Shown here piece after piece: positions 8,329-14,026 of a stretch of DNA of 14,026 bases. Origin of the DNA: Acetobacteraceae bacterium. Lineage in GTDB: Bacteria > Pseudomonadota > Alphaproteobacteria > Acetobacterales > Acetobacteraceae. The translations under genes and the position numbers were made by a program. Position 1 is the first letter of the stretch. Each line of letters opens with the position of its first letter. The stretch lies in assembly GCA_947478535.1 (NCBI GenBank), contig CANJXD010000099.1, forward strand, positions 1 through 14,026. The letters are read 5' to 3'. The notes beneath the pieces are model-generated. The model had not been told where the DNA came from, did not search any database, and saw nothing but the letters and a program-made list of their open reading frames with translations.

Positions 8329-8358
8329 TTGACAAGCCTCCCGCTAAACATGGCATTA
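8329..8358 (+). promoter_or_regulatory. Candidate promoter for the TerC-lipoprotein pair
   Basis: A perfect consensus -35 box TTGACA stands at 8329-8334 in otherwise GC-rich sequence. The -10 is less clear: GCATTA at 8353-8358 gives 18-nt spacing, and GGCATT at 8352-8357 gives 17. The start codon of the downstream gene is at 8393, leaving a leader of roughly 30 nt with only a weak ribosome-binding site. Confidence 0.45.
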
Positions 8359-8392
8359 GCGCCACCGAAGCCGGGAATGGATACGCCGAATC

Positions 8393-9178
8393 ATGGATTT
8401 TTCGTCATATTTGTCAGCGCTCGAGGCGCTGGCCACGGTTCTGTTCATCGATATTGTGCTGGCGGGCGATAATGCCGTGGTGGTCGGCATGGCCGCGGCC
8501 GGCCTGCCGCCGGAGCAGCGGAAGAAGGCGATCTTCTGGGGCATCGTCGCCGCGACGGTGATGCGCATCGGCTTCGCCTCCATCACCGTGCAGCTGCTCT
8601 CCATTGTCGGCATCACCCTCGCTGGTGGCGTGCTGCTGCTGTGGGTCTGCTGGAAGATGTACCGCGAGTTGCGCGGCGGGCATGGCGAGGGCGGCGGCGA
8701 GCATGGCGAAGCTGGCGCGCCCGGCGCTCCCCCCCAGAAGACGCTGCGTCAGGCCATCACGCAGATCCTGGTGGCCGACGTGTCGATGAGCCTCGACAAC
8801 GTGCTGGCGGTGGCCGGCGCGGCGAAGGACCATCCGTACATCATGATCATCGGCCTGGCCTTTTCGGTCGTGCTGATGGGCGTGGCGGCGACGCTGATCG
8901 CCAAGCTGCTCGAAAAGCATCGCTGGATCGCCTGGGCGGGGCTTTTCCTCATCGTCTATGTTTCCGGCCAGATGATCTTCGACGGTACGCATGAGGTGGC
9001 GGACAGCGTCCCGCACGCCTATGGGTTCCTGCTGCTGCCGCTGGGCTGGATGGCCTTGCCGAGTGTGTTCCCGGCGGGTGTCTGGGCAGCGGCCACGCTG
9101 GTCCATGTGGCGGTCATCGCCGCGGTGGCGACCATCGTCGTCGATCTGATGCTGCAGTTGCTGAGAAGGAACCGCTGA
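8393..9178 (+). CDS. TerC family integral membrane protein (YjbE/YkoY-like)
   Basis: The 261-residue product has the two TerC half-motifs: LFIDIVLAGDNAVVVG at residues 17-32 (Asp20, Asp26, Asn27) and ILVADVSMSLDNVLAVAG at 125-142 (Asp129, Asp135, Asn136). Each lies in a membrane helix, and about seven to eight membrane segments are visible in total. The halves are joined by a cytoplasmic-type linker (about 92-117) unusually rich in Gly, His and Glu, with His97 and His104. TerC proteins are implicated in metal export, notably manganese in the YkoY/Alx branch, and in metal loading of exported proteins; the ion here is not determined. Start at 8393 matches the family N-terminus. The lipoprotein gene follows after 2 nt. 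Confidence 0.9.
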   Translation: MDFSSYLSALEALATVLFIDIVLAGDNAVVVGMAAAGLPPEQRKKAIFWGIVAATVMRIGFASITVQLLSIVGITLAGGVLLLWVCWKMYRELRGGHGEGGGEHGEAGAPGAPPQKTLRQAITQILVADVSMSLDNVLAVAGAAKDHPYIMIIGLAFSVVLMGVAATLIAKLLEKHRWIAWAGLFLIVYVSGQMIFDGTHEVADSVPHAYGFLLLPLGWMALPSVFPAGVWAAATLVHVAVIAAVATIVVDLMLQLLRRNR

Positions 9179-9180
9179 TC

Positions 9181-9813
9181 ATGCGCCGCACCGCCCTGCT
9201 GTTGCTGCTGCCCCTCTCCGGCCTGCTGCCGGGGTGTGGGGAGGACACGGAAGGCGCGGTGACGGGGGCGGAGACGCCACCCGCTGTGACGCGGGTGGCG
9301 GCCCGGCCTGGGCAGCGGCCGGGGCTGGAATCGGCGTTGGAGCGGCTCCCGGAAGGCGTCGCCGGCTTCACCCGCCGCGACATCACCTGGCATGAACGCC
9401 AGCGCGCCGGCATGGGCGCGGCGGTGGATTATGACGGGCCGGCACGCAGCGCGGTTTCCACCGTCAGTGTCTACGACCGCGGTCGCGCCGCGGTACCGGA
9501 TGATGTGAACGACCCGGCTTTGCAGGCCGAATTCAGCGAGGCGGTGCGGGAGGCCCTGGCGCTGGCCGGCACCCGCACCAGCCAGCAACTGGCGGAACGC
9601 GATCGGACCGATGTGGCAGTGCCCGGCCAGGCGCCGATGCGCTGCGCCAGGCTGCTCGGCACCTATGGGCGGCAGGAGGTGCAGACGCTGGTCTGCCTCG
9701 GCGGTGCGGCCGGGCGGTTCCTGAAGGTGCTGGTGACGAGCCCGTCCCGGCAGGTGCGGCCGGTGGACCCGCTGCCGTTTGTGGTGGGCATCGCGCAGGC
9801 CGCGCGGGGCTAA
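9181..9813 (+). CDS. Putative lipoprotein of unknown function
   Basis: The 210-residue product is not a family I recognise. It begins with a short lipoprotein signal: two arginines, a run of leucines, and the lipobox LPGC with Cys19 as the acylated residue. A low-complexity linker (20-48) follows, then a compact domain (about 49-205) of mixed strands and helices with SAVSTVSVYDRGR near 90-102 and a cysteine pair at 155 and 172 that might form a disulfide. Asp20 would retain some proteins in the inner membrane, but here Gly20-Glu21 follows the cysteine, so sorting to the outer membrane is more likely. It starts 2 nt after the TerC stop, with AAGGA as ribosome-binding site, so the two are surely co-transcribed. 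Its last eight codons, stop included, are tandemly repeated downstream. Confidence 0.8.
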   Translation: MRRTALLLLLPLSGLLPGCGEDTEGAVTGAETPPAVTRVAARPGQRPGLESALERLPEGVAGFTRRDITWHERQRAGMGAAVDYDGPARSAVSTVSVYDRGRAAVPDDVNDPALQAEFSEAVREALALAGTRTSQQLAERDRTDVAVPGQAPMRCARLLGTYGRQEVQTLVCLGGAAGRFLKVLVTSPSRQVRPVDPLPFVVGIAQAARG

Positions 9814-9896
9814 ATCGCGCAGGCCGCGCGGGGCTAAATCGCGCAGGCCGCGCGGGGCTAAATCGCGCAGGCCGCGCGGGGCTAAATCGCGCAGGC
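9790..9896 (+). repeat. 24-bp tandem repeat of the lipoprotein gene end, stop codon included
   Basis: Four perfect copies lie head to tail at 9790-9813, 9814-9837, 9838-9861 and 9862-9885, followed by the first 11 bases of a fifth. The unit is the last eight codons of the lipoprotein gene (IAQAARG plus TAA), so 24 bp keeps frame and every copy carries the stop. Each unit contains CGCGC-AGGCC-GCGCG, a 5-bp stem and loop. Perfect identity suggests recent expansion by slippage or unequal exchange. Confidence 0.95.
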
Positions 9897-9953
9897 TGCT
9901 CCGTCACCCACGGAGTGGGGGGCGGCGGGGCTGCCGCGACGCCGAAGTTGGTC

Positions 9954-9979
9954 GGGGTGGGGGCCAGCGCCACCACCCC
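9954..9979 (-). terminator. GC-rich hairpin after parE
   Basis: GGGGTGG (9954-9960) pairs with CCACCCC (9973-9979), and after one mismatch GGC pairs with GCC around a 4-nt loop, giving a 10-bp stem. It begins 3 nt after the parE stop codon on the minus strand. No U-tract follows on either strand, so it is either a weak intrinsic terminator or an mRNA 3'-end stabiliser shared by the convergent genes. Confidence 0.5.
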
Positions 9980-9982
9980 CGC

Positions 9983-12001
9983 TCAGGCGTCCACCGCTTC
10001 CTCATCCAGCTTCGCCGCATTGTCCTGGATGAAGCGGAAGCGCAGTTCGGGGCGGCGGCCCATCAGAGCCTCGATCAATTCGGAGGTGCGGGCGCGTTCC
10101 TCCGGCGGCAGGACCACGCGCAGCAGGGTGCGGCGCTTCGGGTCCATGGTCGTCTCCTTCAGCGAGGCCGGCGGCATTTCGCCGAGGCCCTTGAACCGGC
10201 TGACATCGACCTTCTGGTTGGCCTTGAATTCCTTCTTCAGCAGCCGCTCCCGGTCCGCGTCGTCCTTCGCATAGACCGTCTTGCCCGCGGATTGCAGGCG
10301 GAACAGCGGCGGCTGGGCGAGGAACAGCCGGCCCTGGCGGACCATCTCGGGCAATTCCTTGTAGAAGAAGGTCATCAGCAGGGCGGCGATATGGGCGCCG
10401 TCCACATCCGCGTCCGTCATGATGACGATGCGGCCGTAGCGCAGCCGGGCGAGGTCGAACTTGTCCCCCGCCCCGCAGCCCAACGCCTCGATCAGGTCCC
10501 GCAATTCCTGGTTCTGCCGCAGCTTGTCCGCGCTGGCGGAGGCGACGTTCAGGATCTTGCCGCGCAGCGGCAGCACAGCCTGCGTCTCCCGGTCCCGCGC
10601 CTGCTTGGCGGAGCCGCCGGCCGAGTCGCCCTCGACCAGGAACAACTCCGTCCCATCCACGCCCTCACGCGAGCAATCCGCCAGCTTGCCGGGCAGGCGC
10701 AGCTTGCGGGTGGCGGATTTGCGGGGCGTGTCCTTCTGTTCGCGCCGGCGGATGCGGTCTTCCGCCCGCTCGATCGTCCAGGCGAGAAGGTTGTCCGCGC
10801 TCCCGGGGTCCCCGGCCAGCCAATGGTCGAACTGGTCGCGCAGCGCATTCTCGACGAAGCGGGCGGCTTCGGGGCTGGTCAGCCGGTCCTTGGTCTGGCC
10901 CTGGAATTGCGGGTCCCGCACGAAGATGGAGCACATCCCGGCCATGCCGCCGAAGACATCCTCCGCCGTCACCGCGGCGGCGCGGCGTTCCTTCTTCAAC
11001 TCGCCATAGGCCCGCAGGCCCTTCACCAGCGCGGCGCGGAGCCCGGCCTCATGCGTGCCGCCCTGCGGCGTCGGGATGGTGTTGGCGTAGGTGGAGAGAA
11101 ACCCCTCCCCATGTTCCATCCAGGTGATCGCCCATTCGGCGCGGCCGGCGCCATCGGGGAAGGTGGCGTCGCCGGACCAGGGGGCGGGCACCACGGTCGC
11201 GCGACCCTCGATGGAGGCGGCGAGGAAGTCCCGCAACCCGCCGGGGAAGTGGAGCGTCGCCTGGGCGGGGGTGTCGGTGCCTTCGACCAGACTCGGATCG
11301 CAGGCCCAGCGGATCTCGACCCCGCGGTAGAGATAGGCCTTGGACCGGCACAGCCGGTGCAGCCGGGTGGCGCTGAAGACCTGCTTGCCGAAGATCTCCG
11401 TATCCGGACGGAAGCGCACGGTGGTGCCGCGCCGGTTGTGGATGGGGCCCATGGTCTTCAGCTTCTGCACGGGCTTCCCGCGTTCGAAGGCATGGGCGTA
11501 GAGCGTGCGGTCCCGGGCGACCTCCACCTCCATTCGCTCCGACAGCGCATTCACCACGGAACTGCCGACGCCATGCAGGCCGCCCGAGGTCTCATAGGCC
11601 TTGCCGGAGAATTTGCCGCCGGAATGCAGGGTGGTGAGGATGACTTCGAGGGCGGAGAGCTTCGGGAATTTCGGATGCGGGTCCACCGGGATGCCGCGGC
11701 CATTATCCCGCACCACCAGCCAGTTCTCGGCCTCCAGTGTCACCTCGATGCGGTCGGCATGGCCGGCCACGGCCTCATCCATCGCATTGTCGATGATCTC
11801 GGCGGCGTGGTGGTGCAGGGCGTTGTCGTCGGTGCCGCCGATATACATGCCGGGGCGGCGGCGCACCGGCTCCAGCCCCTCCAGGACCTCGATGTCCTTG
11901 GCGGAATAGTCGGACACCACGCCCTGCGGGGCAGGGGTGGCGGCGGGGATGGCAGGTTTCGCGCCCGGCTTGGCCTTGCCGCGGCTGAACAGGTCGTTCA
12001 T
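9983..12001 (-). CDS. parE: DNA topoisomerase IV subunit B (ParE)
   Basis: The 672-residue product is the ATPase subunit that pairs with ParC to separate linked daughter chromosomes. The GHKL ATPase motifs are EIIDNAMDEA (68-77, Glu68 catalytic), DNGRGIP (99-105) and GLHGVGSSVVNALS (141-154). The TOPRIM domain has Glu457 in VEGDSAGGSA and the metal-binding DADVD at 530-534. The SRFKGLGEMPP tail motif is near the end. It is assigned ParE rather than GyrB by its short length and its lack of the long GyrB insertion. The first 28 residues are Lys/Ala/Pro-rich and probably disordered. The ATG at 11999-12001 was chosen over a longer frame to 12169, which would overlap a hairpin and lacks family match. 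The ribosome-binding site (AGAGAA) is weak. Confidence 0.94.
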   Translation of the reverse strand: MNDLFSRGKAKPGAKPAIPAATPAPQGVVSDYSAKDIEVLEGLEPVRRRPGMYIGGTDDNALHHHAAEIIDNAMDEAVAGHADRIEVTLEAENWLVVRDNGRGIPVDPHPKFPKLSALEVILTTLHSGGKFSGKAYETSGGLHGVGSSVVNALSERMEVEVARDRTLYAHAFERGKPVQKLKTMGPIHNRRGTTVRFRPDTEIFGKQVFSATRLHRLCRSKAYLYRGVEIRWACDPSLVEGTDTPAQATLHFPGGLRDFLAASIEGRATVVPAPWSGDATFPDGAGRAEWAITWMEHGEGFLSTYANTIPTPQGGTHEAGLRAALVKGLRAYGELKKERRAAAVTAEDVFGGMAGMCSIFVRDPQFQGQTKDRLTSPEAARFVENALRDQFDHWLAGDPGSADNLLAWTIERAEDRIRRREQKDTPRKSATRKLRLPGKLADCSREGVDGTELFLVEGDSAGGSAKQARDRETQAVLPLRGKILNVASASADKLRQNQELRDLIEALGCGAGDKFDLARLRYGRIVIMTDADVDGAHIAALLMTFFYKELPEMVRQGRLFLAQPPLFRLQSAGKTVYAKDDADRERLLKKEFKANQKVDVSRFKGLGEMPPASLKETTMDPKRRTLLRVVLPPEERARTSELIEALMGRRPELRFRFIQDNAAKLDEEAVDA

Positions 12002-12024
12002 GCTGTGTTCTCTATTTCCGGCCC

Positions 12025-12063
12025 AAGATAGCGACGGCCCTGGTCCGACACAACCAAGGCCGT
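12025..12063 (-). promoter_or_regulatory. Hairpin and overlapping candidate promoter upstream of parE
   Basis: ACGGCC-C-TGGT (12034-12044) pairs with ACCA-A-GGCCGT (12053-12063): ten base pairs with one internal mismatch and an 8-nt loop, 29 nt after the upstream gene's stop. On the minus strand TTGTGT (12048-12053) and TATCTT (12025-12030) are spaced by exactly 17 nt, a plausible sigma-70 promoter for parE. The hairpin would overlap its -35 and spacer. It may end the upstream transcript and start the next; the promoter call is tentative. Confidence 0.45.
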
Positions 12064-12092
12064 GCGAGTCGGCGGAAGCGGGAAGCGCTGGC

Positions 12093-12398
12093 CTATCGCT
12101 TGCGGACGAATTCCGTTCGCAGGACCAGGCCCTTGATGGTGTCGTGGCGGCAGTCGATTTCCTCGACATTCTCCGTCAGCCGGATGGAGCGGATGACAGT
12201 GCCCTGCTTCAGCGTCTGGTTCGCACCCTTCACCTTCAGATCCTTGATGAGCGTGACGCTATCGCCATCGGCGAGGGGATTGCCGGAGGCATCGCGGGCC
12301 TGGGGGAGGGTGGCGGTGGCAGCCGCAGCCACTTCGCTCGCCGGCCGCCATTCGCCGCTGGCCTCGTCATAGACATACGCGTCGCTGGCATCGGACAT
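12093..12398 (-). CDS. yjdM: PhnA/YjdM-like protein lacking the zinc ribbon
   Basis: The 101-residue product contains the complete PhnA C-terminal domain: DASGNPLADGDSVTLIKDLKVKG (36-58), KQGTVIRSIRLTEN, and VLRTEFVRKR at the end. E. coli YjdM-type proteins begin with a zinc ribbon carrying two Cys-x-x-Cys pairs. Here only YVYDEASGEW (8-17) remains where the ribbon should be, and the protein's single cysteine (Cys83) lies in the C-terminal domain. The domain is widespread, and the 'alkylphosphonate utilisation' name comes from its position near phn genes in E. coli; no phn genes are seen here. The ATG at 12396-12398 follows GGAG about 11 nt upstream. It is divergent from the Bug-type gene, with a 123-nt gap, and lies 91 nt upstream of parE. 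Confidence 0.88.
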   Translation of the reverse strand: MSDASDAYVYDEASGEWRPASEVAAAATATLPQARDASGNPLADGDSVTLIKDLKVKGANQTLKQGTVIRSIRLTENVEEIDCRHDTIKGLVLRTEFVRKR

Positions 12399-12521
12399 GG
12401 TCGCAGCGTCTCCGGGGTGCAGGGGTTGTCCCGCTTCGGGGCCGTGGCGGCAAGGGCACGGGCTTGACCGCCGGGGGGCGGCGCCCCGAGCCTGGGGGCA
12501 TAACGGGAGGACCTGATCCGC

Positions 12522-13529
12522 ATGCGCCGCGCCCTGCTGCTCGCCGCCGTCGCCTGCCTTCCCTGGCTGGCACCCTGCCTTGCCGGTGCCCAGGGGGTCG
12601 CCGCCCAAGGGGCGGCCACCCAGGGGGCATGGCCGGAGCGGAGCGTCCGCCTCTATGTGCCATCCTCCCCGGGGGATGCCGGGGATACCCTCGGCCGGGT
12701 GATCGGCGCGGAATTCGAGAAGCTGACCGGCCGCCCCTTCGTGGTGGAGAACCGCGCCGGCGCCGGTGGCCGCCTGGCGTCGGAGGCGACGGCACGCGCC
12801 ACGCCGGATGGCCACACGCTGATGATCGCGAATGCCGGAAGCCACGGCATCAACGCCGCGCTTTATCGCAGCCTGCCCTATGACATCGTGCGGGATTTCG
12901 CGCCGATCTCCCTGCTGCTGGAAGCGCCCTCGGTGCTGGTGGTGAACCGCCGGGCGCTGCCGGTGGCGGATCTCGCGGCGCTGATGGCCGCGGTGCGGGC
13001 GGCGCCGGGTGGCATGCCCTATGCCTCGGGTGGCGTCGGCGGGTCCGCGCATATGTCGATGGAACTGTTCCGCGCCCGTACGGGGCTGGCGCTGGACCAT
13101 GTGCCCTTCCGCGGCGCCGGTGGCGCCCTGGCCGCCGTGATGGCCGGGGAGCCCGCGCTGATGTTCGTCAACCTGCCGACCGTGCTCGGCAGCCTGCGGC
13201 GGGGGGACCTGCTGCCGCTGGCCGTCAGCGCCCTGGCCCGGGCGCCGGAATTGCCGGAGGTGCCGACGATGGATGAGGCGGGCGTGGCGGGCTTTGAGAC
13301 CATCGCCTGGTTCGGCCTGGTCGCGCCCGCCGCCGTACCCGCTCCGGTCGTCGATGCCATCCGCCGCCTGACCGAGCGCGCCCTGGCGAGCCCAGAGGTG
13401 CAGGCGAGGATGCAGTTGGTCGGCGGCACGCCACGCGCTTCGACCAGCGAGGATTTCGCCCGCCGCATCGCGGGTGATGTTGCGATGTGGCGGCGCGTGG
13501 TGGCGGAAAGGGGGCTGGCGGTGGAATAG
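12522..13529 (+). CDS. Bug-type tripartite tricarboxylate transporter substrate-binding protein
   Basis: The 335-residue product is a periplasmic solute-binding protein of the Bug family, which captures carboxylates for TctA/TctB-type permeases or for sensing. A signal peptide with an AGA cleavage site predicts a mature start at Gln24. A short Ala/Gln/Gly linker with AAQG-like units follows. Family hallmarks are PERSVRLYVPSSPGDAGDTLGR (38-59), VVENRAGAGGRLASE, the GGVGGSAHMSMELF motif in the middle, and VPFRGAGGALAAVMAGE, the ligand-loop region. No permease genes adjoin it in this window, which is common for orphan Bug genes, so the ligand cannot be named. GGGAGG (12505-12510) is a good ribosome-binding site 11 nt before the ATG. 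Cys19 lacks a proper lipobox. Confidence 0.92.
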   Translation: MRRALLLAAVACLPWLAPCLAGAQGVAAQGAATQGAWPERSVRLYVPSSPGDAGDTLGRVIGAEFEKLTGRPFVVENRAGAGGRLASEATARATPDGHTLMIANAGSHGINAALYRSLPYDIVRDFAPISLLLEAPSVLVVNRRALPVADLAALMAAVRAAPGGMPYASGGVGGSAHMSMELFRARTGLALDHVPFRGAGGALAAVMAGEPALMFVNLPTVLGSLRRGDLLPLAVSALARAPELPEVPTMDEAGVAGFETIAWFGLVAPAAVPAPVVDAIRRLTERALASPEVQARMQLVGGTPRASTSEDFARRIAGDVAMWRRVVAERGLAVE

Positions 13530-13544
13530 GGCGCGAGGCTCCCC

Positions 13545-13588
13545 TCACCGGTCCCCGGTGGCCCTCCCCGTCACCGGTCCCCGGTGGC
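13545..13588. repeat. Duplicated 18-bp end of the dps gene, stop codon included
   Basis: TCACCGGTCCCCGGTGGC occurs perfectly at 13545-13562 and 13571-13588, a 26-bp period with an unrelated 8-bp spacer. The right copy is the final five codons plus the TGA of dps (minus strand ATGDR-stop); the left copy repeats them beyond the stop. Each contains CACCGG-TCC-CCGGTG, a perfect 6-bp stem. The pair lies between the convergent Bug and dps genes and may act as a double transcript-end hairpin for both. Confidence 0.85.
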
Positions 13589-14026
13589 GGTCGCTTCCAG
13601 CATCCAGACGGCCTTGTCGATGTGCTTCGACACGCCGGTCAGGATATCCGCCGTATCCGCGTCCCCCGCCTCGCCGGCTTCCTCGATGCCGTCGCGCAGG
13701 GTCTTGGCCATCGCGGCGTAACGGTCGAGCAACGCCGCCACGTGGTCCAGCCCCCCCTTCATCTCGGTGGGGTAGGACGGGATGCGGGTGGCTCCGGCCA
13801 CGGATTGCGTCGTCCCCATCGCGGTGCCGCCGAGTTGCACCAGGCGCTCCGCGACCTCGTCGATATCGGTGGCGAGCGTGCCGTAGAACCCCTCGAACAG
13901 GGGGTGCAGGGCTGGGAAAAGTGGGCCCTTCACGTTCCAGTGGGCGTGGCGGGTGATGTTGTAGAGGTCGATGGAATCGGCGAGGCAGCCCGCGAGCACG
14001 CCGACCCCGACCTTCTTGGCATTGTC
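13571..14026 (-). CDS. dps: Dps family DNA-binding ferritin, 5' end outside the window
   Basis: The visible 151 residues cover all but roughly the first 20 of a Dps protein. Dps dodecamers oxidise ferrous iron with peroxide, store the iron and can coat DNA. The inter-subunit ferroxidase ligands are present relative to the visible start: His29 in HAHWNVKG, His41, Glu45 (Asp in E. coli), Asp56 and Glu60 in DIDEVAERLVQLGG. The GTTQ, DRYAAM and DTADILTGVSKHIDKAVWML segments complete the four-helix bundle. The coding frame stays open to the last base, so the start codon and any lysine-rich DNA-binding tail lie beyond the right edge. The stop at 13571-13573 is within an 18-bp sequence that is duplicated downstream. 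Regulation cannot be seen here. Confidence 0.95.
   Translation of the reverse strand, partial: DNAKKVGVGVLAGCLADSIDLYNITRHAHWNVKGPLFPALHPLFEGFYGTLATDIDEVAERLVQLGGTAMGTTQSVAGATRIPSYPTEMKGGLDHVAALLDRYAAMAKTLRDGIEEAGEAGDADTADILTGVSKHIDKAVWMLEATATGDR

Noticed and set aside
8251..8392. yybP-ykoY manganese riboswitch before the TerC gene
   Set aside because: The conserved loop sequences are not visible, and the likely promoter leaves only about 30 nt of leader.
9790..9896. CRISPR array
   Set aside because: The 24-bp repeats are directly adjacent with no spacers, and they repeat a gene end.
12093..12398. Phosphonoacetate hydrolase
   Set aside because: That enzyme shares the name PhnA but is a large alkaline-phosphatase-superfamily protein; this small domain is YjdM-like.
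12475..12487. Hairpin GGGGC-GGC-GCCCC before the Bug gene as an attenuator
   Set aside because: Short stem with a 3-nt loop in extremely GC-rich sequence; no alternative structure or leader peptide is seen. A nearby TTGACC at 12464-12469 lacks a -10 at usable distance.
12522..12600. Lipoprotein signal in the Bug protein (Cys19)
   Set aside because: The residues before the cysteine are Leu-Ala-Pro, which does not fit a lipobox; the AGA site at residues 21-23 fits signal peptidase I.
12399..13100. N-terminal extension of the PhnA-like protein restoring a longer protein
   Set aside because: The frame runs antisense through the Bug gene, with no zinc-ribbon cysteine pairs and an Arg/Gly-rich composition; ATG at 12396-12398 has its own GGAG.

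Overview
This is a GC-rich, densely coded chromosomal stretch of an alphaproteobacterium. Acetobacteraceae (a Roseomonas-like bacterium) is the best guess. The case rests on the high GC, the purB/purC-purS-purQ-purL-bolA-grxD order, a Bug-type (tripartite tricarboxylate family) periplasmic binding protein and the ParE/PurL sequence style. That placement is inference, since no rRNA is present.

Left part (about 50-8250, all minus strand): de novo purine synthesis. Read in the direction of transcription the order is purB, a small secreted Pro/Tyr-rich protein, an NRDE-family protein, purC, purS, a 75-residue two-helix membrane protein, purQ, a ParD/ParE-type toxin-antitoxin pair, purL, bolA and grxD. 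PurS, PurQ and PurL form the three-part FGAM synthase. PurC makes SAICAR and PurB cleaves SAICAR and adenylosuccinate. BolA and the CGFS glutaredoxin are iron-sulfur partner proteins coupled to the end of purL. Several junctions overlap or nearly touch (GTGA at purC/purS, TGATG at purL/bolA), which suggests co-translation. A strong hairpin follows grxD, and a second terminator facing the other way marks the end of a gene beyond the left edge.

Middle (8251-9985): a divergent intergenic region with repeated TTGCGG motifs and a TTGACA element leads into a plus-strand pair, a TerC-family membrane protein and an unrecognised lipoprotein. The last eight codons of the lipoprotein gene, stop codon included, are repeated four times in perfect tandem. 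A GC-rich hairpin then separates it from the convergent parE.

Right part (9983-14026): minus-strand topoisomerase IV subunit B (parE) and a PhnA/YjdM-like protein that has lost its zinc-ribbon cysteines. Divergent from these is a plus-strand Bug-type solute-binding protein. Convergent with it is a Dps ferritin whose start lies beyond the right edge. The Dps gene end, again including its stop codon, is duplicated.

Most of the window is ordinary housekeeping. The items most worth a second look are the stop-codon-bearing duplications at two convergent gene ends, the toxin-antitoxin pair inside the purine operon, the small membrane protein between purS and purQ, and the cysteine-less PhnA-like protein. 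I saw no clear new multi-gene system.
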